Part shown: one piece after another, positions 42,447 through 50,033 of the stretch
How positions within the stretch are numbered: position 1 is the first letter of the stretch
How the letters are laid out: every line of letters begins with the position of its first letter
Assembly (NCBI RefSeq): GCF_018326305.1
Contig: NZ_AP023416.1
Coordinates: forward strand, 372,001 to 436,000
Source: Vescimonas fastidiosa
Lineage (GTDB): Bacteria > Bacillota > Clostridia > Oscillospirales > Oscillospiraceae
Reading direction: 5' to 3'
DNA: 64,000 nucleotides
Translations under genes and position numbers: made by a program
Notes under the pieces: generated by a model
What the model was told of the DNA's origin: nothing
The model's database searches: none
What the model saw: the letters and a program-made list of their open reading frames with translations, nothing else

Positions 42447-43022
42447 ATGGTGAGCATTCGCAGGGCGGTGCCGGAGGACGCGCCGCGGCTGGTGGAGATT
42501 TACGGATATTATGTGGAGAAAACGGCCATTTCCTTTGAATACACCGTGCCGAACCCAGAGGAGTTCCGGGGGCGGATGGAGCGCACTATGCGCCGCTACC
42601 CCTATCTGGTGGCGGAGGTGGACGGGCGCGTGGCGGGGTACGCCTACGCCGGGGCCTTCGTGGGCCGGGCTGCCTACGACTGGGCCTGCGAGCTGACCAT
42701 TTACTTAGACCCGGAGGCCCGAAAGCGCGGGCTGGGCCGGGCACTGTATGAGGCCATGGAGAAGGCTCTGGGGGCTATGGGTGTGCTGAATCTCTACGCC
42801 TGCATCGGCTATCCCCGGGAAGGGGACGATGAATATTTAAGCACCAACAGCGCCGATTTCCACGCCCATTTGGGATTTGAAAAAATCGGGACCTTTACCG
42901 CCTGCGGGTACAAATTCGGGCGGTGGTATGATATGATCTGGATGGAAAAAATCATCGGTCAGCACCAGGCGGGGCAGGCGAATATTGTCCCGTTTACGGA
43001 TGTGAAGATGGATTTTACATAA
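42447..43022 (+). CDS. GNAT N-acetyltransferase (phosphinothricin acetyltransferase-like)
   Basis: A 191-residue GCN5-related acetyltransferase: IRRAVPEDAPRLVEIYGYYV, SFEYTVPNPEEF, ELTIYLDPEARKRGLGRALY (acetyl-CoA loop) and NSADFHAHLGFEKIGTF. The pattern fits Pat/YncA-type enzymes that acetylate small amines such as methionine sulfoximine. The last about 20 residues (HQAGQANIVPFTDVKMDFT) extend past the usual end. AAGGAGG precedes ATG. Substrate unknown. Confidence 0.88.
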   Translation: MVSIRRAVPEDAPRLVEIYGYYVEKTAISFEYTVPNPEEFRGRMERTMRRYPYLVAEVDGRVAGYAYAGAFVGRAAYDWACELTIYLDPEARKRGLGRALYEAMEKALGAMGVLNLYACIGYPREGDDEYLSTNSADFHAHLGFEKIGTFTACGYKFGRWYDMIWMEKIIGQHQAGQANIVPFTDVKMDFT

Positions 43023-43049
43023 AAAATTGCTCGAAAGAGAGGATCACCT

Positions 43050-43952
43050 ATGAGTAACATTACAAAAACCGCTATGATCACCGTGTGCGGACGGCCCAAT
43101 GTGGGCAAGTCCAGCCTGACCAACGCCTTGGTGGGGGAGAAGATCGCCATTGTATCCAATAAGCCCCAGACCACGAGAAACCGTATTTACGGGGTGGTGA
43201 ACCGGGGGGACACCCAGTTTGTGCTGCTGGACACCCCGGGCCTGCACAAGCCCCGGTCCCGGCTGGGAGACTACATGGTGAAGGTGGTGCGGGAGAGCCT
43301 GGCGGATGTGGAGTGCGCGGTGCTGCTGGTGGAGCCCATTGCCCATGTGGGGGAGCCGGAGAAGATCCTGCTGGAGCGCATCCGGGAGGAGAAGCTGCCG
43401 TGCATTTTGTGCATCAATAAAATTGACACCGTTGCCAAAAAGGACGAGCTGCTGGCGGTGATCGCCGCGTACAGCGAGGTTTACCCGGATTTCGCGGCTA
43501 TCGTACCCATTTCGGCGCGAAAGGGTGACGGGCTGGAGGAGCTGATGGGCCTGCTGGCGGGCTACGCCCAGGAGGGGCCCCAGCTTTTCCCCGACGGCAT
43601 GACCACCGACCAGGCCGACAGCCAGGTCTGCGCCGAGACGGTGCGGGAGAAGATGCTGCTGTGCCTGGACAAGGAGATCCCCCACGGTACGGCGGTGGAG
43701 GTGACACGGTTTTCCGAGCGGGACAGCGGCATTATCGACCTGGATGTGACCATCTACTGTGAAAAGGCCAGCCACAAGGGCATTATCATCGGCAAAAACG
43801 GGGAGATGATCAAACGCATCAGCTCCTTGGCCCGGCGGGACATTGAGAAGTTCATGGGCACGAAGGTTTACATGGAGACCTGGGTGAAGGTGAAGGAGAA
43901 TTGGAGAGACAATGTGAACTTCATTCGCAGCCAGGGGTACAACGAAAATTAA
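43050..43952 (+). CDS. era: GTPase Era
   Basis: A 300-residue GTPase for 16S rRNA/30S maturation. G1 is GRPNVGKSS (residues 14-22), LLDTPGLHKPR is G3, CINKIDTV is G4 and a C-terminal KH domain contains IIGKNGEMIKRISSLARRDIEKFMG. Followed by yqzL-recO as in Bacillus, but element A3 is inserted between era and yqzL. Confidence 0.97.
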   Translation: MSNITKTAMITVCGRPNVGKSSLTNALVGEKIAIVSNKPQTTRNRIYGVVNRGDTQFVLLDTPGLHKPRSRLGDYMVKVVRESLADVECAVLLVEPIAHVGEPEKILLERIREEKLPCILCINKIDTVAKKDELLAVIAAYSEVYPDFAAIVPISARKGDGLEELMGLLAGYAQEGPQLFPDGMTTDQADSQVCAETVREKMLLCLDKEIPHGTAVEVTRFSERDSGIIDLDVTIYCEKASHKGIIIGKNGEMIKRISSLARRDIEKFMGTKVYMETWVKVKENWRDNVNFIRSQGYNEN

Positions 43953-44139
43953 GCTGGCTAAAATTCCTTCGGAATTTTATGCCAAAAGGATTGCAGTCTG
44001 CTGCGCGCATAATTTTGCCGCAGAGCGGCAAAATTCCACACTGGCAGCCTGAGAGGTATTTTTCCCCACGCGCATGTCGCGGTGAAAAATGATCTCAATT
44101 TTTCGCGTCTGCGGACGCGAACTCTGCGAGGCTTTTCGC
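43953..44139 (+). repeat. Family A hairpin element, copy A3 (near full length)
   Basis: Begins right after the era stop with TGGCTAAAATTCC/GGAATTTTA...GCCA, a left stem whose sequence differs from A1 but still pairs; then GCAGTCTGCTGCGCGC, a TTGCCGCAGAGCGGCAA stem, GGCAGCCTGAGAGG, and the CGCGTCTGCGGACGCG stem with CTCTGCGAGGCTTTT. I see no flanking direct repeat. Confidence 0.8.
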
Positions 44140-44225
44140 TGCGGCGAAGGGCAAAGAGCCAGAACTTTCCACGGATGAAAACGGCGGCTCTACGGCAAGC
44201 TAACCTCAAAAAGGAGGCGGCGGCT

Positions 44226-44345
44226 GTGGAGGACTATTGGAGCTTATTTTTGGAGACGGGGGCGCCGGAGTTTTATATGCTGTACCGGGCCCGGGAGGAC
44301 GAGATATGCCGGGAGAACAAGGAAAAACCGTCACCCACGGGCTGA
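44226..44345 (+). CDS. yqzL: YqzL-family small protein
   Basis: A 39-residue protein starting at GTG 44226, with AGGAGG eight bases upstream (44212-44217). The core DYWSLFLETGAPEFYMLYR matches the Bacillus YqzL pattern WxxFxxTGxxxxYLLxK, and the position between era and recO is the same. An ATG at 44175 would add 17 residues without an SD. It overlaps recO by 40 bp. Function unknown. Confidence 0.75.
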   Translation: MEDYWSLFLETGAPEFYMLYRAREDEICRENKEKPSPTG

Positions 44346-45064
44346 TCCTGCGGGACACGGACACGAAGGAGACGGACAAGATCCTCACGGTGCTTACGGC
44401 GGAAATGGGGAAGATCTCCGTTATCGCCCGGGGCGCTCGGCGGAAAAACAGCCGCCTGGCCGCGGCCTGCCAGCTCTTTGCCTGGTCGGAAATGACGCTG
44501 TACCGGCGGGGGAACTGGTACTACCTGGACGCGGCGGAGCCGGAGGAGCTGTTTTCGGGGCTGCAAAAGGATCTGGTGCGGTTTGCGCTGGCGGCCTATT
44601 TGGCGGAGCTGACGGAATTCGTGGCCGGGGAGGAAACGGAGGCCGGGGAGCTGCTGCGGCTACTGCTCAACGGACTGTACGCCCTGGGAAATTTGGGCAG
44701 GGACCCGGCCCTGGTGAAGCCGGCGTTTACCTTTCGGCTGCTGGCTTTGGCGGGGTTTGAGCCGCTATGCGACGGCTGCGCCGTGTGCGGGGCAGAGACG
44801 GCCCGGGACCCGGTGCTGGATGCGGTGCAGGGCGTGGTACACTGCCGTAAATGCGGCGAGGGGAGCGGGGAGAAGCTTCCCCTGTCGGCGGCGTGCGTGA
44901 CGGCGCTGGAGCACATCCTCCACGGACCGAGCCGGAGGCTGTATAGCTTCACCCTGGGGCCGGAGGATTTGGAGCTGCTGGATAGGGCGGCGGAGGGCTT
45001 CGCCGCGGCGCAACTGGAGCGGAGCTTTCGGACGCTGGGGTATTATAAGGCAATACTTATTTGA
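44306..45064 (+). CDS. recO: DNA repair protein RecO
   Basis: A 252-residue recombination mediator that helps load RecA through RecFOR. An N-terminal OB fold (THGLILRDTDTKETDKILTV, ISVIARGARRKNS) is followed by a helical domain and a C-terminal zinc-binding set CDGCAVCG and CRKCG. ATG 44306 follows GGGAGG. It overlaps the yqzL end by 40 bp. Confidence 0.93.
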   Translation: MPGEQGKTVTHGLILRDTDTKETDKILTVLTAEMGKISVIARGARRKNSRLAAACQLFAWSEMTLYRRGNWYYLDAAEPEELFSGLQKDLVRFALAAYLAELTEFVAGEETEAGELLRLLLNGLYALGNLGRDPALVKPAFTFRLLALAGFEPLCDGCAVCGAETARDPVLDAVQGVVHCRKCGEGSGEKLPLSAACVTALEHILHGPSRRLYSFTLGPEDLELLDRAAEGFAAAQLERSFRTLGYYKAILI

Positions 45065-45074
45065 GAGAACGGGC

Positions 45075-46110
45075 GACCCTGTCCGCCAGGGCCCGATAAC
45101 GCAACACCTTGTAGGGCAGGGCCCGTGTGCCCTGCCGTGGGTGCGGGAAAAATTCGGTTCGGGCCGTCGGGGAAATCGGCGAAGCGCTGCCAGTGGCAGA
45201 TGAAGCGAGCCGGTTTCGAGGAAGTGCCCCGATTGGCGGACACGACAGTGACCGGGAATCGGTTGGCACGACGGTGGGCAACCGCCGGCCCCTACGAAAG
45301 CGCAACAAGAGGTGCAATGGGCGGGCGACCGCAAGGGTCGCCCCTACGGAGGGTTACAAGAGGGCACGGTACGGCGGGCCGATGTAGGCATCGGCCCCTA
45401 CGGATGACAAGGAAATTTGTGCAAGCCCGGGCGGGCGGACAGGGGCGTCCGCCCCTACGGAGGGGTTACAAGGGGTGCAATGGGCGGGCGACCGCAAGGG
45501 TCGCCCCTACGGGGGGTTACAAGAGGGCGCGGTACGGCGGGCCGATGTGGGCATCGGCCCCTACGGAGTGTTTACCGATAGGATTTCGTAGAGGGCGATG
45601 CCCACATCGCCCCGCGTCCGTTACAAGGGGCGCGGAAGAACGGGCGGGGAAATCGGCGAAGCGCCGCCAGTGGCGGATGCAGCGAGGCGATTTCGAGGAA
45701 GTGCCCCGATTGGCGGCCGCGACAGTGGCCGGGAATCGGTTGGCACGACGGTGGGCAAGAGAACCCCGCCCCTACGAAAGCGTTGCAAGAGGCGTGGTGA
45801 GGTGAAGAATCCCCCAGTCACGGCTTCGCCGTGACAGCCCCCTTTAGGCAAGGGGGCCGAGGGGGCGGGGGATGCGGATTGCCACGGGCGCCTTGCGCCC
45901 TCGCAATGACACATTATAAGAAATGCGGTACAAACCCGGCGGGCGGACAGGGGCGTCCGCCCCTACGGAAGCGTTACAAGGGGTGCAATGGGCGGGCGAC
46001 CGCAAGGGTCGCCCCTACGGAGGATTACAAGAGGGCGCGGTACGGCGGGCCGATGTGGGCATCGGCCCCTACGGAACGGCTTGTAGGGACGGACGACTCT
46101 ACGGGATCAT
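45075..46110. repeat. Family C array, longest in the window
   Basis: About 1 kb with no gene. Modules in order: GGGCAGGGCCCGTGTGCCCTGC, R7 (about 45170-45285), then two runs of GGGCGACCGCAAGGGTCGCCC, GGGCCGATGTAGGCATCGGC and GGGCGGACAGGGGCGTCCGC palindromes, each followed by CCCCTACGGA and (GTT)ACAAG; a GGGCGATGCCCACATCGCCCC unit; R7 again (45646-45765); AATCCCCCAGTCACGG and GATTGCCACGGGCGCC units; and three more palindromes. Borders are constant while palindromic cores vary. Confidence 0.9.
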
Positions 46111-46165
46111 TTTGGCTTTATTTACATAGGAAAATTTATATTTCCGGGGCAAAAGAGGAATATTT

Positions 46166-48553
46166 ATGAATACATTATTTGAAAAATCCATACGGACGCT
46201 GGAGCTGCCGGTGGTTTTGGAGATGCTGGCTTCCCTGGCGGTGAGTGACGCGGCCAAGGAGAAGTGCCGGGGACTTTCGCCGGTGTGCCAGCTGGAGGAG
46301 GCTGTGCGGCTTCAGGAGGAGACCCAGAGCGCCCGGGAACGGCTGGGGCTTTACGGCAGTCCCAGCTTTTCGGGGGTGAAGGATGTGTCCCGGGCACTGA
46401 ACCGGGCTGACCACGGCGGGGTGCTGAACACAAGGGAGCTTTTGGATGTGGCAGACCTGCTGACGGCCTCCCGCCGGGTTGCGGAATACGACCGGGACCG
46501 GCAGGGAGAGAAAACCGTGCTGGACCACCTGTTCTCCGCCCTGCACACCAACAAATTTTTAGAGGACAAAATTCGCGGGGCGATTCTGGACGAGGAGACC
46601 ATTGCCGACTCCGCCAGTCCGGAGCTTGCCGACATTCGCCGCAAGATGCGCCTGGCGGCCAGCAAGGGCCGGCAGATTTTGCAGCGTATCATTTCCTCTC
46701 CCTCCTATGCCAAGGTTTTGCAGGAGGCCCTCATTACCCAGCGGGACGGGCGGTTTGTGGTGCCGGTGAAGGCCGAGTGCAAGGGGAGCATCCCGGGACT
46801 GGTCCATGACATCTCCTCCTCCGGGGCTACGCTGTTTGTGGAGCCTATGGGCGTGGTGCAGGCCAACAACGAGCTGAAGGAGCTGCAGGCCCGGGAGGAG
46901 AAGGAGATCGACCGCATTTTGCGCATCCTCTCCGGGGAGTGCGCGGCCCAGATGATGAACATTCTCTACGACTACGACATCCTGGTGCATCTGGATGTGA
47001 TCTTTGCAAGGGGACAGCTGAGCTACCGGATGAACGCAGCCAAGCCTATTTTGGCCCGGAGGGGCGGCATCGTGCTGCGCCGGGCAAGGCATCCGCTGCT
47101 GGACCAGGCCAAGGCGGTGCCTATCTCCCTGGAGCTGGGCAATTCCTATGATACCCTGGTTATTACGGGCCCCAACACCGGCGGCAAAACCGTGACGCTG
47201 AAAACCATCGGGCTGCTGACACTGATGGCCCAGTGCGGGCTGCAGATCCCCGCCGACGACGGGTGCAGGCTGCGGGTCTTTGACCGGGTGCTGGCGGATG
47301 TGGGGGATGAGCAGAGCATTGAGCAGAGCCTGTCCACCTTCTCGGCGCATATGTCCAACACCGTGGAAATTCTGCGTCAGGCGGACGAGAACAGCCTCCT
47401 GCTCTTTGACGAGCTGGGGGCGGGCACCGACCCGGTGGAGGGGGCGGCCTTGGCCATTGCCATCATTCAAAACGGGCGCAGCAAGGGGTCACTCATCGCC
47501 GCCACCACCCATTACGCGGAGATGAAAACCTTTGCCATGACCACGGCGGGGGTGGAAAATGCCAGCTGCGAGTTCGATGTGGCCACCCTGCGGCCTACCT
47601 ACCGGCTGCTCATCGGCATTCCCGGCAAGTCCAACGCCTTTGCTATTTCCCGGCGACTGGGCCTGGACGAGGAGGTTATTGCCGCCGCCAAGGCCCAGAT
47701 GGACAGCGAATCCATCCGCTTTGAGGATGTGCTGACCCAGCTGGAGGAGAAGCGGCAGCGGCTGGAAAAGGCCCAGGCTGAGGCGGACCGGCTGTGGCAG
47801 CAGAGCCAGGAGGATGCCCGGAAGGCCCGGACCTTCCGGGAGCAGATGGAAAAGGCCAAGGAGAACGCCCGGAGCAAGGGCGAAAACGAGGCGCGCCGCA
47901 TTGTGCGGCAGGCCCAGCAGCAGGTGGACGAGATATTCGCGGAGCTGGACGAGCTGCGCAGGAAAATGCAGCAGCAGGCGGATTTCCAGGCTATCAACGA
48001 CGCAAAGGTGTCGGCCAGGAAGCACATGAACGCCGCCCAGGAGGCCCTGCATCTGCGGGAGGAGACCCCGGAGCCGGAGACCCCGTCCCGGCCCATTGCG
48101 GCCGGAGACCGGGTGGAGCTGCCCGGTGTGCACACCGCCGCCACGGTGGTGCAGGTGAACGGCGACGGGAGCCTGGTGCTGCAGGCGGGCAAGATGAAAA
48201 TGACCGCTAAGCCCGGGCAGGTACGGCTGATTGAGGGTCAGCCCCAGGCGAAAAAGCAGGCGGCGGTGCCCAAGGCGGGGACCGCACCCACCCTGCACCT
48301 GGAGCGGCGGGCCTCCTCGGAGCTGGACATAAGGGGCTACGAGACCCTGGAGGCCGAGAGCGTGGTGGAAAACTACCTGGACGCCGCAGTGATGGCGAAG
48401 CTGGAGACGGTGACCATTATCCACGGCAAGGGCACCGGGGCCCTGCGCAAGGCGGTGCATGAAATACTCAAGCGCAGCAAGGCGGTCAAGAGCTTCCGCC
48501 TGGGCCGCTACGGTGAGGGCGAGGCCGGCGTGACGGTGGTGGAGCTGAAGTGA
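46166..48553 (+). CDS. mutS2: Endonuclease MutS2
   Basis: A 795-residue MutS-family ATPase without mismatch-recognition domain. Walker A GPNTGGKTVTLKT is near residue 335, SLLLFDELGAGTDP is Walker B, a long Glu/Lys/Gln coiled coil spans about 510-630, and a C-terminal Smr nuclease domain has LDIRGYETLEAES and TIIHGKGTGALR. In Bacillus MutS2 acts on recombination intermediates and collided ribosomes. Start ATG 46166 after AGAGGA. Confidence 0.95.
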   Translation: MNTLFEKSIRTLELPVVLEMLASLAVSDAAKEKCRGLSPVCQLEEAVRLQEETQSARERLGLYGSPSFSGVKDVSRALNRADHGGVLNTRELLDVADLLTASRRVAEYDRDRQGEKTVLDHLFSALHTNKFLEDKIRGAILDEETIADSASPELADIRRKMRLAASKGRQILQRIISSPSYAKVLQEALITQRDGRFVVPVKAECKGSIPGLVHDISSSGATLFVEPMGVVQANNELKELQAREEKEIDRILRILSGECAAQMMNILYDYDILVHLDVIFARGQLSYRMNAAKPILARRGGIVLRRARHPLLDQAKAVPISLELGNSYDTLVITGPNTGGKTVTLKTIGLLTLMAQCGLQIPADDGCRLRVFDRVLADVGDEQSIEQSLSTFSAHMSNTVEILRQADENSLLLFDELGAGTDPVEGAALAIAIIQNGRSKGSLIAATTHYAEMKTFAMTTAGVENASCEFDVATLRPTYRLLIGIPGKSNAFAISRRLGLDEEVIAAAKAQMDSESIRFEDVLTQLEEKRQRLEKAQAEADRLWQQSQEDARKARTFREQMEKAKENARSKGENEARRIVRQAQQQVDEIFAELDELRRKMQQQADFQAINDAKVSARKHMNAAQEALHLREETPEPETPSRPIAAGDRVELPGVHTAATVVQVNGDGSLVLQAGKMKMTAKPGQVRLIEGQPQAKKQAAVPKAGTAPTLHLERRASSELDIRGYETLEAESVVENYLDAAVMAKLETVTIIHGKGTGALRKAVHEILKRSKAVKSFRLGRYGEGEAGVTVVELK

Positions 48554-48711
48554 GCGCAAGGGCGCGAAGGAAGGCAGGACACCCCGGTAGAGACGGAGTT
48601 TTACAGGGGACGGAACGATTTTCGGGAAACGGAATGGGCTTATCTTGCGGGAAAAGTAGATTTTTTACAGGGTTTGGACAGGTTTTGCCACTTTTTTTGT
48701 GGTTTTTGCCA

Positions 48712-48739
48712 TTGCATTTCCGGGCTCTTTCCGTATAAT
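48712..48739 (+). promoter_or_regulatory. Promoter of the HPr gene
   Basis: TTGCAT (48712-48717), 16-bp spacer, TATAAT (48734-48739), 59 bp before the start. The 158 bp between mutS2 and this promoter hold nothing recognisable. Confidence 0.75.
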
Positions 48740-48797
48740 TATAGGTGGTTGAGAATCTTTTTTTCACCTACTTGCAGTGTACAGAGGAGAAGAGCAT

Positions 48798-49061
48798 ATG
48801 TATACACAGGAAGTCACCGTGAACAATGAGGTGGGCCTGCACGCCAGACCTGCTACTTATTTCATTCAGAAGGCCAATGAGTTCAAGTGCGGCATCTGGG
48901 TGGAAAAGGACGAGCGCCGCGTAAACGCCAAGAGCCTGCTGGGCGTTCTGAGCCTGGGCATCGTGGGCGGCACCACCATCACCCTCATTGCCGACGGCTC
49001 CGATGAAAAAGAGGCTGTGGAGGCCCTGACGGAGCTGATTAACGGCAACTTCGGCGAATAA
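48798..49061 (+). CDS. ptsH: Phosphocarrier protein HPr
   Basis: An 87-residue PTS phosphocarrier: GLHARPA with the phospho-accepting His15, and Ser46 in NAKSLLGVLSLGI, the HprK/P site for catabolite repression. Both residues are present, so it should work in sugar transport and regulation (not a Crh-type paralog, which lacks His15). ptsI is not adjacent. AGAGGAG lies before ATG 48798. Independent promoter and terminator. Confidence 0.93.
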   Translation: MYTQEVTVNNEVGLHARPATYFIQKANEFKCGIWVEKDERRVNAKSLLGVLSLGIVGGTTITLIADGSDEKEAVEALTELINGNFGE

Positions 49062-49070
49062 GAACAAGCG

Positions 49071-49104
49071 AAAAAACGAAGCGGCTTCGGTCGCTTCGTT
49101 TTTT
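49071..49104 (+). terminator. HPr gene terminator
   Basis: AAAAAACGAAGCG / CGCTTCGTTTTTT with an eight-base loop, ten bases after the stop. Confidence 0.92.
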
Positions 49105-49124
49105 GTTAAGGCGGTAAGGCGGGA

Positions 49125-49260
49125 CGATGTGGGGAGAGAATCGAGCGCCGCCGGTGGCGGATGAAGCGAGAGGAGCGAGTGGCTGCGGTCAAAATTTTAA
49201 GCGGCAGCCGTAAGGCAGCGCAAAAATTTTGGGCACCGCAACAGGATCATCGTCCCCTAC
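49125..49260. repeat. R8-containing repeat in the ptsH-rimP gap
   Basis: About 110 bp (49138-49250) closely matches 24636-24748, including GCCGCCGGTGGCGGATGAAG in place of TGCCAGTGGCAGAAGAAG: the stem has changed on both sides and still pairs. It is bounded by a GGACGATG half and ATCATCGTCCCCTACGG half of a palindrome, as if R8 were inserted inside a GGGACGATG...CATCGTCCC core. Confidence 0.75.
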
Positions 49261-49316
49261 GGTGCTTTAACAAGAGGCGCGGGGCATTTTATCTTATTTT
49301 ACTTTATAAAAAAGGC

Positions 49317-49345
49317 TTGCATTGCAGGGCGGGATATGTTATAGT
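49317..49345 (+). promoter_or_regulatory. Promoter of the rimP-nusA-infB operon
   Basis: TTGCAT (49317-49322), 17-bp spacer, TATAGT (49340-49345). The predicted leader is about 95 nt and contains a terminator. Confidence 0.75.
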
Positions 49346-49371
49346 ATAAGCAGTAAGGTATGTGTTTCGCA

Positions 49372-49398
49372 GAGTGGACTTCCCGGTCCGCTCTTTTT
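49372..49398 (+). terminator. Leader terminator (possible attenuator) of the rimP operon
   Basis: Stem GAGTGGAC / GTCCGCTC (8 bp, one G-U) with a six-base loop and TTTTT, between the promoter and rimP. A terminator here in front of a nine-gene essential operon implies regulated readthrough, possibly feedback by NusA or by translation. Confidence 0.7.
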
Positions 49399-49446
49399 GT
49401 TGGCTAAAATCCAAACCTTAAAATTGCGGAAATGCGAGGGTTTTCG

Positions 49447-49902
49447 ATGAAAAAAGTGACCGAGATCGTGGCGGAGCTGGCTGCGCCCGTGGTGGAGGAG
49501 TTCGGATGCCGGCTTTGGGACACGGAGTATGTGCGGGAGGCCGGGCAGTGGTATCTGCGGCTGTACCTGGATAAGGACGGCGGCGTGGACATCCTGGACT
49601 GCGAAAATGTCAGCCGGAAGGTCAGCGACCTGCTGGATGCGGCGGACCCCATCGAGGGCAGCTACATCTTTGAGGTTTCCTCCGCCGGGGCCGAGCGGCA
49701 GCTGAAGCGGCCCGGAGACTTTGAGGAGTTTATGGGCAGTCCCGTGCTGCTGAAAACCTATCAAAACCGCGACGGACGCAAGGAGTTCGCCGGGGTGCTG
49801 AAGGGGTATGAAGGCGGCGCGGTGGTGCTGGAAATGGGCACGAAGGAGCTGCGGTTTGAGAAAAACGAGGTCGCTATGGTGCGGCTGCGGGTCGTATTCT
49901 GA
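49447..49902 (+). CDS. rimP: Ribosome maturation factor RimP
   Basis: A 151-residue 30S assembly factor. The N-terminal domain has EEFGCRLWDTEYVREAGQWYLRLYLDKDGGVDILDCE and the C-terminal SH3-like part ends RFEKNEVAMVRLRVVF; YIFEVSSAGAERQLKRPGDF is the family hallmark. First gene of the operon with nusA, ylxR, ylxQ and infB. ATG 49447 follows GCGAGGG. Confidence 0.94.
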   Translation: MKKVTEIVAELAAPVVEEFGCRLWDTEYVREAGQWYLRLYLDKDGGVDILDCENVSRKVSDLLDAADPIEGSYIFEVSSAGAERQLKRPGDFEEFMGSPVLLKTYQNRDGRKEFAGVLKGYEGGAVVLEMGTKELRFEKNEVAMVRLRVVF

Positions 49903-49904
49903 CC

Positions 49905-49962
49905 GGGCGAAAAAACTTCATCTTTCTGCGCCTGCGGGCGCAAACTCTGCGAGGCTTTTTTA
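49905..49962 (+). repeat. Family A element, deleted derivative A7
   Basis: GGGCGAAAAAACTTC start joined to CTGCGCCTGCGGGCGCAAAC and TCTGCGAGGCTTTTTT; the centre is deleted. It fills the first half of the rimP-nusA gap. Next to it an inverted repeat ACTATT-TTTT-AATAGT (49969-49984) overlaps a TATAAT. Confidence 0.7.
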
Positions 49963-50033
49963 ATGTACACTATTTTTTAATAGTATAATTTTGTTATTAA
50001 AGATTTTTCTAATACAGAACAGGAGATTCAGCT

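Noticed and set aside
43953..44225. Extended yqzL start at 44082 or 44175
   Set aside because: The longer frames run through element A3 and have no SD; GTG 44226 has AGGAGG at ideal distance and gives the family length.
45125..45805. Open frame of over 200 codons through the family C array
   Set aside because: It translates the repeats (recurring RATARVAPT, GGPMWASAPTE), has no ribosome-binding site and lies in clearly palindromic non-coding DNA. Similar frames at 37678-38590 and 41625-41858 rejected for the same reason.
45300..46110. CRISPR array
   Set aside because: Units are different palindromes with constant borders, spacers are short and repeated rather than unique, and no cas genes are in the window.
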